Below are positions 21,483-42,600 of a DNA stretch of 64,000 bases, one piece after another. Made by a program: the position numbers and the translations under genes. Each line of letters starts with the position of its first letter. Position 1 is the first letter of the stretch. This DNA is from Parelaphostrongylus tenuis (Eukaryota; Nematoda; Chromadorea; Rhabditida; Metastrongylidae), in contig JAHQIW010003929.1 in the NCBI GenBank assembly GCA_019055375.1, forward strand, positions 1 to 64,000, given 5' to 3'. Below the pieces are notes generated by a model. That model was not told the DNA's origin and searched no databases. It worked only from the letters and a program-made list of their open reading frames with translations.

Positions 21483-21785
21483 AATGTGGTGACGAACTGA
21501 GTAAGCTTCGACTGGGCTTACCTCAGGGCTACAGGGAACAAAACAGCTAAACCACCCCAATTTCTCTGTGCTGAGGCTCATATCATCAGTGAAGGCGGGC
21601 CAATCAAATCTCCAAGTAAGTATCGTACGTGACAGGGAATTTTGAGTGCGCCATTTGATAATTTAGAAACAGGAAGTGTGTCAGTCAGGTTGTTTTTCCC
21701 TACGTTTTCATGTGCCGATTGGTTACTGAGTTGATGGTAAATATAGGTCTAGGATCATTAAGTGGCATACAAAGCATTGGATATC

Positions 21786-21856
21786 AGACGGGAATTGAAC
21801 TCAGGTTTCATTCATATCTGAGCCGCGTGCTACCATTACACCACGAACGCCACCGC
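21786..21856 (-). repeat. tRNA-like sequence (Gly-like)
   Basis: The reverse complement has 'gcgttcgtggtgtaatggta' as a tRNA-Gly-like 5' half and 'gagttcaattcccgtctg' as a T-arm. The acceptor stem pairs only partly. Could be a decayed tRNA or a SINE head. Confidence 0.5.
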
Positions 21857-22259
21857 TTTCACCACTCTTTCTTCCATATGTCCTATCGTAGCTGTCGGCA
21901 GACAACCTTTGACGGATTTCGTCTTGTAAGCACACGGCATTGAAATCAGTTACGGTGACAGTGATACGTAGAAATTCGACCTCAGCTGAGAGTTGAACCC
22001 CAGTTGTTGATGCTGATGAATATGTATTATCTCAAAAAACTTTTTTTCTGGGTGAGTTGGTGGCATGTCTGCTGCGGGTTTGATATCTTTTGAATATCTT
22101 CATCCACCTGATTTCCGATCATCTTCCTGGCTCATGTGGATTACAGCGTTTCGTCAGTAAATGCCAGCCTGGATCGGTCGCTTTGGTTTTTTTCAATTTG
22201 GTGAGCCGCATGCAATCATTTATTCTTAGTTGATCATGCCAATAGCAAGAAATTGGTAG

Positions 22260-22735
22260 AAATAAATTTATTCAGCCAGCCTTTCGACGTCCTCGTCTTC
22301 TTCAGATCGATAATACGAGTCGATTGTCCACAGTCACTTCTCGTTGAAGTGTTCGTCCTCGTCGTCGTCGATCTCGAAGATCGAATCTTCTTCTGAGGAG
22401 AGTACAGACCGAATGAACAACCTCACTCGGAGAAGCCCCCACATATAGGACGGTTGTTCATCATACTGATTGCCCATTGATGGTTTTTTATCGGACAACC
22501 CATCGTGCAGGTGTTGATATCAAACTATTAGCGTACTCGCGTTATTGATTACTTTTACAACACTGGCAGAAAAAACAATCTGATTGATAACACGATATCA
22601 TGGGCTATCATGATAAGGTCTCTCCATCCGTGCTATAAAGTGGGGTTCATTGTGGGGCGTGTAGCTCTGATAAAGCGGGCGAAACGTAAGCCATTGACAT
22701 ATCAACCTCGAAAAGGCTTTGAACATTCACACAAA
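22260..22735. repeat. Degenerate DNA-transposon remnants
   Basis: Begins with the CAGCC..TTTCGACG end seen at 15.7 kb. It finishes with 'gataaagcgggcgaaacgta' and 'catatcaacctcgaaaagg', which resemble an arm of foldback F4 at 52.2-52.5 kb. No coding remains. Confidence 0.4.
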
Positions 22736-22739
22736 CTGA

Positions 22740-24055
22740 CAAAGTATTACTTTGCCTACCATTTAGATATTAGATTAGTTGTGTGAACCAAAGCTCTCTC
22801 TAGTCGATGTAACAGAAGCTGATGTGGTCTCTGTCATTTTATGACTGTCTGTGTCGTTCGTCCATCGGTTTATAAATGGTGCTGAAGATAATCTTGGTGC
22901 GAAATGTTGTAGACGAAGTTCACCAGATGGGTTGGTGACAAATCTGTCAACTATACGGCAACGCGCCGGTTTTTTATTGTCCGTTGACCTTTCGGATAGA
23001 TGATGTGTGAAAAACCAAGCCAGGGACGTGACCGAGGATTACTAACTGTATGATTGAGCTTATTCGGTAGTGCACGTTCAGTGATTATTGAATCTAAATA
23101 TTGAGGAGTTGGAGTCTCGGTCGTAAATGCCGATTTTCCAAAATACGGTCTGGAACCTTCTCACAACCTTGCTGTTTAAGAATATCTTGACGTAATAATC
23201 AAGTTAGAGTAATTCTTCTGTCATCAATGTAGTGGACGATGATATTTCTCCACAAAACTTGTGCCTTTCCCTACTCTTTTGCATGAATGGAAGCCTATCA
23301 GAGAGTTGTAGGTAGGGTTTGCGGAAGTAGTAGTCACCGTAGAGGGGAGGGGGTGTTGGTCGTGATAAACCCAATGCAAGAGATCATACAGGTCTTTAGG
23401 TGAAGTTCTTCAGATTTTTCCCAAGTCCATTATCAGTCGTAATGCTCCAGGCGATTTTGTAAAGCATGATTGTTCTCGCAGTCTCTCTGTATGGAATATA
23501 ATATCACGGTCCAAGCGACGTCGTGAGCGACCAAGAAGATCAACGAAGCCGACGTTTATCGGCTTCTCTCTAGCCATAAATGTCGAATTCTAGTCACTGA
23601 TCGCTAATGCATTTCAATCTAATCACCTAGGTAATTTTAATCGGCGTACAACCTCCAATCCGCACTTAGTGAGCTGCGTCACGCTTCTCTCGACCGATTG
23701 CTTTGTATCAGATTTTGATTCATGAGTTATTTCGAACCAAATCTTTACGAATTATATATATGTAATTTTGAGCCCATCTCCTAGGTCGATGAGCATTTTT
23801 TCAGAAAAAAACGTTATAAATCTATGGATGTGTTGCAGATAACGTGGTTCGGGCAGATCATTTTTTGAATAGTAGATAGATTGCTGCAAAATGCTCACCA
23901 TCCACTCTTTATTCCTCTTTATGATACGCTAAAGAAATATTTGTTAGGAAACATACAATTGTAGCTTTCGGAAGCATTTCTTTACGTTTGATATCACCTT
24001 CACATTTATTTTTTTTCCGAACTGATGCGAGCTTGTTGATAGTGGAATTTACTAA
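22740..24055. other. No recognisable feature
   Basis: Unique-looking intergenic DNA. Both strands were read; no ORF with motif, no RNA gene and no obvious repeat. Confidence 0.4.
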
Positions 24056-24058
24056 ATA

Positions 24059-24613
24059 ATAGGTTGGAAAGAAAGTTCTGGGACACTTGTAAAAATTTGA
24101 AAATTTATGCATAAATGCCAAACAAGGACATTAATAACTATTCTTCAAAATAATGGTCAGCGCTTTCTACGACTTTCTACCATCGATCCGTCAAGTTTCG
24201 GATCTGGTCGAAGTACCGACGGGTCATCTTCCATAGCAGCAATCAAATCTTCATTGTTCATTAAGCTGGACGTCCTGAACGAGGCTTCTCTTCAGGTCAA
24301 GATCAGCAGCGTTAGAGTATTGAAACCAACGCTCAGCCACAGATTTTCTTGTTGTGCCTTCCTCTTCAGCTTCCTTGATTTGATCGACTGCAGCTTGCTG
24401 TAGAAGACACTTTCTCCAATAATGACGCAAAAAACACGAATTTCGATTGTATCGTTGAAGATGGCGGAGGCTTGTAACAAAGTGAAAATAAAAACGATTA
24501 TATCTAGGCCTTCAGTGGGAAAACTCCATATGAGAAACTGTAATATTCCCGTGATATGCATGGGAGTTATCTTATGCTTAATGAAGTGCCCCAGAACTTT
24601 CTTTCTAATCTAG
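24059..24613. mobile_element. Mariner-family non-autonomous element
   Basis: Terminal inverted repeats of about 28 bases: left 'taggttggaaagaaagttct', right (reverse complement) 'tagattagaaagaaagttct'. The left 120 bases align with the mariner relic at 12.2-12.76 kb ('gcgctttctacgactttcta'). No convincing transposase motif is left. Confidence 0.75.
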
Positions 24614-24954
24614 TAATTAACTCAGTACAATGGAATAATGGCTAACTGACATTCGACGATGTCGCTTTTTTAAAGGCTTGGAAAGGTTAAATGGACTCGC
24701 AGTCTATTTCGGTTTTTTTTTTCAGTAAACCTCTATCACAAAACGTGATAAACACATTTCGGTCCACATAGTATACAATTTTTTCAAAGGTTTTTTTTTC
24801 ATACACTACATTATCAGATATGAGATTATATTTCATTGACAGTTGAAAAGACTCGAAAACAGTAGTTAAATCAAATTTCACAACTGTCATTCCTTACAAA
24901 ACAAAATTAGAGTATACAGGAGATCAGGTTTGCAAGAAGACACTTAGTTGCTGG

Positions 24955-25112
24955 CGGAGAGCTGTGGTCCCATCAATTTTCTAGACATTGTTTACAATTT
25001 CAAAATAAAGGGAAAATTTCGACTTATATCATCTACAGCCCTATTCAAAGAAGTCATGAGAAAAATATTTTAAAAATTGATGGGACTCAAACTCTCCACA
25101 AGGGCTGGCATT
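24955..25112. mobile_element. MITE family M, copy 4
   Basis: Ends 'gagctgtggtcccatcaatt' and 'aattgatgggactcaaactc' are inverted relatives of copies 1-3. Confidence 0.7.
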
Positions 25113-25119
25113 CATAAGA

Positions 25120-26215
25120 GACAGACAGAAAGCTCTGAGGAAGTCGAAACGCATCGAAACGTTAGCTGAATAGAGACGTTCATTACCAATCTCATGCTAC
25201 AATCTTTATCAAAAGTAAAATTCGATTGATTGCCGAATTAGAGGGTAGTCGGTTTACAATATTTAAAGATGAGATTTATTTTATTGGTGATCAGATGTTT
25301 GTGTGTGATTTATTCTTTTATTGTTCCACTTCATGTTGCCTGTGGGATGGTAGTTCAGAGGACTTTTAGTTACATAGTTGATATGGATGAATTTGTGTAA
25401 GATTTCTCGTGCTTTAGAAAATTTGTTAATATTGCTCGTCTTGCAGAATAATTATCATAATTTGATTAATTTGGTTTTACCAGCTCCTATAACTTGTAAT
25501 CGGTCGTCTACTCTTGAGGGACGACGTGTACACGGCCTATATCGCTGGACAAAACTTCTCTTAGACACTTGAGGATCATTCAAAAGCTTAAATCTTTGCC
25601 AACTCAACAATATACTTGATTTTTGAAAAAGTCTATTTTTTCTATAACGTTGTATCAGCAAAAATAAAATCATGTTTTACACCTAGTTTGCTTAATTTGC
25701 TCGACTGGGACTTGTATGTGGCTTTTCGCCAAGCTCTCACTAGTCATTCGATAGCCCAAATCTTGAGGATTTCGACGCTGTAATTCGTTTTTTTAGAGGT
25801 TACCATGGCATGCTGTAAGAACGAAAAGAATATTACGTTTCGCGTGCAAAGTTTTTGTCATACAGAATGTTATATGTGCGCAAAAAAAGATATGATCATT
25901 TAGAGAAAATCATGGAGTATCAGGTAACACAAAAACCTAAGGTTTTGGTTCTTTAACGGAGAAAAAAACCCTAACTGAATAATGAAAATCACGCGCCTTG
26001 CTGCGAGTTGCGCTGGGCGATCAATCAACTCGAGTCCCTAAAGGGTTAGAAGTCAAGAGAAAGATGCTTCTGTTGTATTTTTATAGGCTCATTGTCGAAT
26101 ATCTTTGAGCATTACTCGTAATTAGTAAGAATGGATGATCCCCGTCTATGCTCAATTTATACGTCGGAATTTAATTGAGTCGCAGCTCACCACATATACT
26201 CGAAGCGTTTTTTTT
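25120..26215. other. No recognisable feature
   Basis: Contains one inverted GGCTAACGTTTCG-type end at about 25143-25172 ('gcatcgaaacgttagctgaa') and otherwise nothing I can name. Confidence 0.4.
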
Positions 26216-26322
26216 TGCAGTCGTCGGCCCTCGTGGATCAGAGGATATCGCGACATGTGACCCCTAATTACTGCTTTTTAGCAAAGCTAGGGTACTGTGT
26301 ATATAATGCAAGGGTGTTAATG

Positions 26323-26640
26323 AGCGCATGTGGCGCAGTGGTTAGAGGTGCTCTGCGTCACATACGGGTCAATGGTTCGATCTCGCGCTCATAGCTAACC
26401 AAAGCCATCCATCCCTCCGGGGTCGGTAAAATTGGTATCGGACTGGTCTCAGACTTGTCTGGGAGGATAAGCAGCACTAACTCGGTTAAGAGGGAGGCCA
26501 CCGCGAGTCATCGCAAAGACCATGTATAGACAAACAATCACCTCAAACGAAGTTAAAAATTGAAGATGAATACATGGCATATCCCTCAGGATTGGTCAAA
26601 ACCGAGAGCTTTATTCTCTATCCACTAAGGGTATTGAGTG
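26323..26640 (+). repeat. SINE-B, near full length
   Basis: A tRNA-like head of about 75 bases: GAGCGC pairs with GCGCTC, A-box-like 'gtggcgcagtggttagaggt', B-box-like 'ggttcgatctcg'. The body follows ('ggaggataagcagcactaac', 'cacctcaaacgaagttaaaa', 'catatccctcaggattgg'). Other copies are at 17588 (+), 18195 (-) and 62215 (-). It is presumed to be transcribed by RNA polymerase III and mobilised by a LINE. Confidence 0.75.
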
Positions 26641-26719
26641 GTTTGCAAAACAGCCGGCCTGAGGAGGGAGTTGAACCCGCGTTTCATCCCTGATCTCGAG
26701 GGCGATAGCATCCTTAGGT

Positions 26720-27180
26720 TGGTGAATGGGAGCGCCCGGGTCGCAGTCCGGCCGTCGGCTAGGTGTGGTGGGGGGTCATAAATCTCTCGTACGCATGTCT
26801 TCGTCGTCATCGTCGTGCGGCGGCCGCGGCGGCCGCGGCGGCCACGGCGGCCATGGCGTTTACCCTCGTCGTTGTGATGTGGGCGTGGTCGTTCCTCTCG
26901 CTGGGTCGCTGCCAGTTATCGATCGCCGTGTGTGGGTCCATCTTTACTACTGCAGCTGAACACCTGAGGCCTGTCTGTTTCCATCTTTCTGAACATTCTA
27001 CGATCGTTGCGACTCCCCGTGCTATCTGTCCTTATGAGCAGTGCGGGGGCGTTGTGGGGTATCGGGGAGATCATGTGAGTCACCCATGGTTCCCACTGGT
27101 CTTCTGGTCAGTCCTGCAAACTCAGCCACCACCGCGGCGATCCGTGGACTTCCACGGGTGGTCAAATTATTGATCTGCCG
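26720..27180. promoter_or_regulatory. GC-rich island with CGG-type repeat
   Basis: GC-rich block about 0.55-1 kb upstream of the IGF2BP start codon. 26817-26858 is a tandem of GGCGGCCGC-like units. The open frames here (poly-Ala in one frame, Gly/His in another) are artefacts of this repeat. Position suggests a promoter or 5' regulatory island for the IGF2BP gene, but no promoter motif was identified. Confidence 0.35.
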
Positions 27181-27327
27181 CCCGTGAAACTGAATTTTTT
27201 CCAAACTTTTCGTAACCGAGACTGCTTCAATTTGTCGTGTTTGTCTACTTAGATGTGCCGAAGTATTGATCATTTTGGTGTTTATGTTTGGTTTGCGCGG
27301 CGTGCGTTCACGCCATCGCCTCGTGCA

Positions 27328-27440
27328 TACATGTACAGATATATGTATATACATATGTATACGCGTATGTATGTATGTACGTGTATGTAGATGTAGCTAT
27401 ACGCGCATATAACTCATGTATATATCCGAATATGTGTATG
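27328..27440. repeat. Alternating purine-pyrimidine tract
   Basis: 'acatgtacagatatatgtat' and following TACG/CATA alternation between the GC-rich island and the IGF2BP 5' end. It belongs to the same class as the tracts at 6.5, 7.2 and 19.4 kb. Confidence 0.75.
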
Positions 27441-27604
27441 TTGAAATTGAGCGATTTCTGTCCACTTGTCGTCATTTAGCATACTTTCTGTGTAATTGCG
27501 GTGGCTTCTGCTCATAATCGTTTATCGATCGATTGTCTGCAGTTTTGTTTTGCTTTTTTTTTATTATCACCTCGAAAAAAACGATAAGTTCGATCTGCTT
27601 GAGT

Positions 27605-27723
27605 TCGATATTTCAGGCGGACAACGACGATTCTCTTAGGCATCAAGTGGTTTTGGGGTCTCTGCTGACGACGGACTTCCTTCTGTTCTTCTTCTTCTTC
27701 TTCTTCTTCGTTCGTTTTACCTA
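27605..27723 (+). promoter_or_regulatory. Putative spliced-leader acceptor and 5' UTR of IGF2BP gene
   Basis: 'tcgatatttcag' ends at 27616, 107 bases upstream of the ATG at 27724, with no ATG between. This is a good nematode trans- or cis-splice acceptor, so the mature 5' UTR probably starts at 27617. It contains a (TTC)n tract at about 27683-27711. Confidence 0.5.
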
Positions 27724-36580
<8,857 letters not shown>

Positions 36581-37740
36581 CTGGAAGATTTGCTGCTAAA
36601 CAGCATGCCTCGCTCTCTGGGTGCAGAGCGTACTCGTCTCCTTCTACGCGGTATTACAAACGGCTCGAAAGCATTTCACTCCACGTTTTCTTTTTACCTG
36701 TTTTCGTTTTCCAAGGGATTCCCTTGTGCTGGAAATGATGCGTGGGGCATTGCTTTCACCGCATGTATTTAAGATGTTTAACATGGCGGCATGTCAGAGC
36801 CATTTATATCTGTGATATTTACGATTTTTTTTTCTGAATTCTTTGATATGCCGCTTACCCATAAGCGTTATCTTCGACGCTTCGTCCATTACTTATTTCT
36901 AGGCTTCATTTTGTTTTTGCTGTTCACTTTACAACAGCATTTACCATGATGGGCGTTCTTGCAATTATGGTGGACGTAGCGTCTGTTGATATATGTTTTG
37001 GAATATTTATTCATTCGTGCGCACAGTCCCGATTATGAATCAAACAAAATCCATCTTGATTACTACCGTATCCCGCAATTCTAAGCCGGGTCTTTAACCA
37101 GCAATACTGTTGGTTGCGCTCAACCTTCTGTTGGTGCGTTCCTGATTTATTGACATGAATGCGTTCCGTTCCCTTCCCATCAGCGCTTTTACTCTGCATC
37201 TGCATCACTACTATTGTGTACACACGTAATCACCACTCTAGGTAATTTTAGATAATATCAAGTTTCCTATTTGATGAATCGCCATCTTGTTATCGGCTTT
37301 TCCATCCATTCACGTTTTAAAGTTATAATCTGGCAAACATCAGCGGTACAGATGACGCTAAGTGTGAGTTCTTTACGAACTTCCACTCTTCACAATTTGT
37401 TGTACTGTTTTAACGCATGTTGTTTAACATTTACGTAGCTGCTTACTTTTATCTATCTCATCTGCTAGTTTGCGATATTCGTATGCTTTTAGCTTTTTTG
37501 TCAGCCAGCCACAGTTGGCGGTTTCTAGTTGATGTATTCAGCCGAAATAATCCAGGATTTTTGTCATCATTCATAATCATGGAGTCATCATGTTTGAGTT
37601 TATTGGGTTGAATTATCATACTCTAAGCCGCCTTAGTTGCAAAGGGTTAGCCGGTCCGGGATCCGTCTGCAAAACCAATTTACAATAACCCAACCGTACC
37701 CATCGTTTTACAAGAATACTGTGTTGCTGCCACGAATAAA
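36581..37740 (+). other. Probable IGF2BP 3' UTR and flank
   Basis: T-rich sequence after the TGA at 36578-36580. The first clear AATAAA downstream is near 37735 ('gaataaaatttc'), so the 3' UTR could be about 1.15 kb. A closer variant signal cannot be excluded. Only spurious ORFs are present. Confidence 0.35.
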
Positions 37741-39690
37741 ATTTCTAATAATGTTTTTGTTATTGAACGGAAACGTATTCCAGGATGGGAATTTCCAGTG
37801 TCATAATATAAGCGCATAGTTTTTCTCAAATATGGTCATTTTAAATTTTTGAAATAGCTAATGCTATAGGGTTTTTTCCTGCTCCGCCTTTTCATTCGCT
37901 GTCGTGTTATTTGTGGAAATGAAAAACGTGTTGTATATTTGCAAATGGAGTTCTTCATTTCTGAGATTTTATCAAGTGTTTGAAACAGAATTTAGATTGC
38001 AGTTTTCATCGTCTATCACCTAAACTGTGGATCACTAGTAGGTGACATTTTACGTATCTCAATATATCAAATTCAGAATCTTCCCTCGAAAGCTTATGTT
38101 GTAGTTGACGATGCCGTCGAATGTTATACATATGAAATCACGTTTTTTTAACACAGGTAACGGAGACCTCGTGTATAAATGTTGGTCTCTTCGCCCCTTG
38201 AATTAGTCCTGAGATTTACAATCATTCCCTTGTAGTTGTTTCCAACATAGAAATGAACGGTACGAAGTATTCATGAACCTGGTAAGTTTCAAGTAATACG
38301 GCTTACATATTTGTAATCAGAAAATTATGAGTGTGACTGTGGCGACGCTCGTTCTCTATCATCGTGTAGGATCATTTGCTTTCTTTGTGCGAAGATTTAC
38401 TTTCCTACTACAAAAATAGGAAGGTAATGTAGTTATTGACTAATGAGGGTGAAAAAAGCCTCTACATTAGGTTTATTCCCAGCGGACCCTGTTATGTCAA
38501 GTTATGACTGAGGCAAAATGGAGGTCTTCTAAAACACCACGATATGTTGCTGCAAGGTCCTTCTGGGCCAACCCTATTCTTTGGAACACTTAGGAATGGA
38601 TTTCACCGTGACACACTCTGTTAAAGTAATTTTAACCCTATTTTACGAAACATGATACGTGGGAATCCTCGTTGGTATTGACAGGTGAAAATTTTAAAGG
38701 GGATGCAGCACAAGCAAAAACATGATGAATATAGTGGAGGTTTTCGCGTGTACAACATCAATCTTCATTCGTACTCTCGTTGAGCTGTGGAGAAAAAATA
38801 CAAGCAATATGTTCCCGTTGTAATTAAATGTGCGTAATAAATGGCTTCTGTGCACATTTGCAGACATGTGAACCTTAGCTAGCTTCATGCTGAAGTACGT
38901 GGTGCAATCACAAAGTTGAAGCATTGCGGAAGCTTTCATCAGGTTGGAAATTGCCACTTAGTCGCTGTCATTGTACTTCAAAATTAATAGCCAGTGAAAG
39001 ACATGGACATCATCATAGCGCACGTCTTTAGGAAGCTGGATGAGGTCCAACTCTTAGGGAAAAGTACATTTTACGAAGGACACAGGTTCATGCAATTCGT
39101 TTAAACATTCTCAAGAAAACGAGTGCTAAACTCTTATCCAATCTAGTTCACTGTGAAAAGAAGTTGAATAGTGGAACCAGGACGATTCTGTCCGCCTAGT
39201 TGAACAAAGTATAAAACACTGACTGCAGCAGTAAATGTACAGCGATGGTACAGCTTTCTCATCAAGCACTTCTGATTTAAAGGCGGCAGTATGAAACAAG
39301 GTTGGCAAGACTGTTCATTACCGCAGAGGAATGTGGTGGTGTACGTGGCCATTGAGACTAGAAAGGAACATATGTCGATGGATTACTCTCAAACATTGAT
39401 TGTTCAGATAATATTATAATATTTCTGAGCATTTCTCCACGGCCAAAAGAACTGCTTACTCTAACAAGGCTGGGAAAAAAGATTGCGGATGAATTGGATG
39501 AAAGCACAATGAAAAGTGCACGTAAAGAAGAGAACCATATGTGATGGAAACAAACTTTTTTAAATGGCTTAATCATCAAGAAGGTCACATCATTCGTAGT
39601 GCTCAAAAATCCAGTAATATGGATCACGCTTGAGATAATAGAGAAAATAACAAGAAATATTTGCAGCCTCCAACAAAATCCTATGACGAT
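37741..39690. other. Intergenic between IGF2BP gene and minus-strand candidate
   Basis: No repeat of note. Some minus-strand frames at 38.7-39.6 kb look weakly coding (for example EVLDEKAVPSLYIYCC near 39.2 kb, after an intron with matching phase). They lie beyond the likely stop of the candidate gene and could be a separate small gene. Evidence is too thin to call. Confidence 0.3.
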
Positions 39691-39695
39691 TTTTA

Positions 39696-42600
39696 TTATC
39701 TCGGTTCGTGTGCTAGCTTATTTAATGCAACTGTTAATTCAGCTTCAACATCAATCAGAAATTAGCACATAGCTGTATCGAAAAAGATATGATACATGAA
39801 TCACTTGAGCACTCTTGAAACCTGGGCCCTTAATTCTAAATGCTATCCTTATATGAATTTTCGGGAAACATTTTGAAACTCAGATGAACGTCTAACAAAA
39901 ATTGAATATCGATATTCAATTAAGATGATCGTCATGTAATGAGAAGAAAAAGCGTCAACTGAATAAGGCAATGCTGCAGTGAATCCCAAGAGAATCAGTA
40001 CGACCGCAATTGTTGCTTGGAAATACAAGGTGTGTTGACATCTGAGTTGCATGCATAAACGAGCTGCTTGAAGGCTGAAGTATGCTTTCAGATGTTCAAA
40101 CAGCAGCTGATTGTTCATCGTACTGCTATATAACAGCCTTTCAACAATCCACACATCACTTTCTTCACTTTTTCAAGCTTCTGGTGGGACGCCTTCTTCA
40201 TTGAAATACAATCTCGAAACTGTCGAACCAGTTCAGCGTGATTTACCTTGCGTATACAATATAAACCGTCCCTGCGTTCCAAAACATATCTGAGTGATCA
40301 AGTAGAAGAACGGCAGTATGTTCTCAACCTATAAGTAAAAGGAAAGATGTCTTTAGATCACATCAATCACAAATAAACGTACCATTTGGGAGTTTTTATA
40401 ATTAATCGACTATGGGCAGCCATATGATCGCTTGTACTCAAGAAAAGCTCAGTGAAGCTGTAGATCTCAATCACCTTTGATTTTGATGAGTTGAGGGAAG
40501 AAGACGTGTCGTGCACTGTGAACAGCGTAATAATATTTTTCTTATCTTCTCAGTTCAAGACCGTTATACTCTTCACATTCAATTGCACTACTTCTAATGC
40601 AAAGACTCCTGAAGCCAGTTACTTCTTCCAGGAAGTGAATTCCAGCTTGTAATGACATCGAAATCTAAAAATTATTGGCTACATGCGGACTGTCATAACC
40701 TACGAAGCAGTATGCACATAATCTGTGAAGAATAACTTGTTCACGGAATTCACTGCTGTCACTGACAGAATAATGAACACTGGCCTGACGAATACGAATA
40801 TAAACTGCTCTTGATGCCACAGCTATGGCATTACGTAAATTTTCTTAAAAGTTCTTGTTAGAGAAAGCAGGATCAATCTTTTTGCTACACCAAAAAGGCT
40901 CGACTAATTATAATATGTCAAACTAGATAAAATTGTGGCAATAGGTTTGCCCTTAAAAATGTGGCAGTCCATAAAAGCATCTCTGGAACCACAACGAAGA
41001 CACTGTACAATATGGAATATAATGGGCGAAGGGGAGACTCTTACCAACGAAAAGATTCGATATACTCTCCTTTTTTCACTCCTTTATTTGTAGAATCCAA
41101 AACTGCTGGATGAACCTGTTCTGAAATTTCCATAAGAGTTGGAACCAATTAGATAATGAGACTACCTCCAACTGGGAAGCCATAAGCTAGACGTACTTCT
41201 CTACTTTTGAAAGGAAGGAATCCCGAACCACTAAAGGATGCCGCTCCCGATTGTCTCAAACTAGGAGTGCGACCGAACGACACCTCATAATCAACTCTGA
41301 AATTTTTTAGATGTTGTCCATGATTTCTTCTTGAAGACTATTTTATCGCATATATCAAGAACATTACCTACACTACACGCTAGATAATTTACAAGAAATC
41401 TGCCCAACGGATGAGTTGAATTCGCGTCTGAGAAACTCAATGATGAAGAAAGCAGCTATCATATGTAAAGGATCAGAAGAGCCTCCGCTGTACATCATTA
41501 CTGAAGTTCGTTGATTTTAGGCTTTTCTTGTTGCGATAAGATGGAAAATCATTGAAAATTCAAATAGAAGAAACGCTAAATTTTGTTATGTAGAACACAT
41601 CGTTGAAGCTATCAGACTTCTAGGCATTTATCGATGCGTTTCCACAAAAAATGTCATAATTCGAGATCTTGTCTTTATCCTTTCTCTTTTCTCCTTCTCT
41701 TATCCTCCTTTTCATGTTATAGAAACCATAATCATTCAAATCGGGGTCGCCTTGGCCGAGTGGTTATGATGCTCGGTGCGGAGCTCGTAAAGCCGAGCTA
41801 CACCCTCAACACTCTCCCGCAGTCATCAAGAAAGCCCTTTGTAACGCCTTAGCCAGGCTATCCTCGAGATGCATGGAGACAAGCTCGATCAGTATTCTAC
41901 GTCATTCAAGAAGAAGGCGGAATAAGAGTGGAATGCTAGAGGTACTGGAATCCGCGCTATAAAAACTCTGATGACGGGTCGTGTGAATACATAAAATAAA
42001 TAAAAAATCATGCAGATCTATTTCACAAGACCCGTACGATCAATACGTTTCACATACTATTCGCAATCTTTACAACTTTCATGATTAGCACTTTTCCAAT
42101 CCTCACGGCCAAGAATTAGTATTGCTGGCGGGAATGACTAATGAAGTAACCTGGACAAGAATTTTTGTTGCATTGGCTGCATCTACTGTATATTTGTTGC
42201 AAAGTATGACAGCAACTTCTGAGTTTTAAGCTCTTTCTGGTCCCTCATAGCACCAAAGCAATGCCTTCATCTTTTCAAAGTTTCCCTCCAAGACATGGTT
42301 AATTATGTAGCCATAGGTACTCTCTGTCATTGGTGTTCAAAGTTTAGCAGAGTTCGGCTTTTTCACTGATTTGTAAAAATTTCCTGCACAGCCCTGCAGT
42401 AGATCTTCCACAACTTCATCAGGCAGGTTCAGTGACTAAGTCGTGTGTAATTTAAAGTGTGTGATGGAAAAATTTCACCAACGAAATGGTAGTTCTCCTA
42501 TACCCCGTACACTTTTCTTTGATCGTAGACATCATAATTGCCTCCTTATTTCTCTATTTCAGTGCAATCACATTCTTCCTCTTCTGTCGTATCTTTCATT

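Noticed and set aside
24107..24561. ORFs inside the mariner-family element at 24.1-24.6 kb as transposase
   Set aside because: They lack the HTH and D..D motifs; the element is recognised by its ends, not by its coding content.
26763..27173. 136-codon ORF with a poly-Ala stretch in the GC-rich island
   Set aside because: It is produced by the GGCGGC repeat at 26817-26858; overlapping frames are equally open and no protein motif is present.
39421..39545. Plus-strand frame RPKELLTLTRLGKKIADELD as an exon
   Set aside because: Looks protein-like but has no convincing in-phase acceptor/donor and overlaps an equally open minus-strand frame; evidence insufficient.
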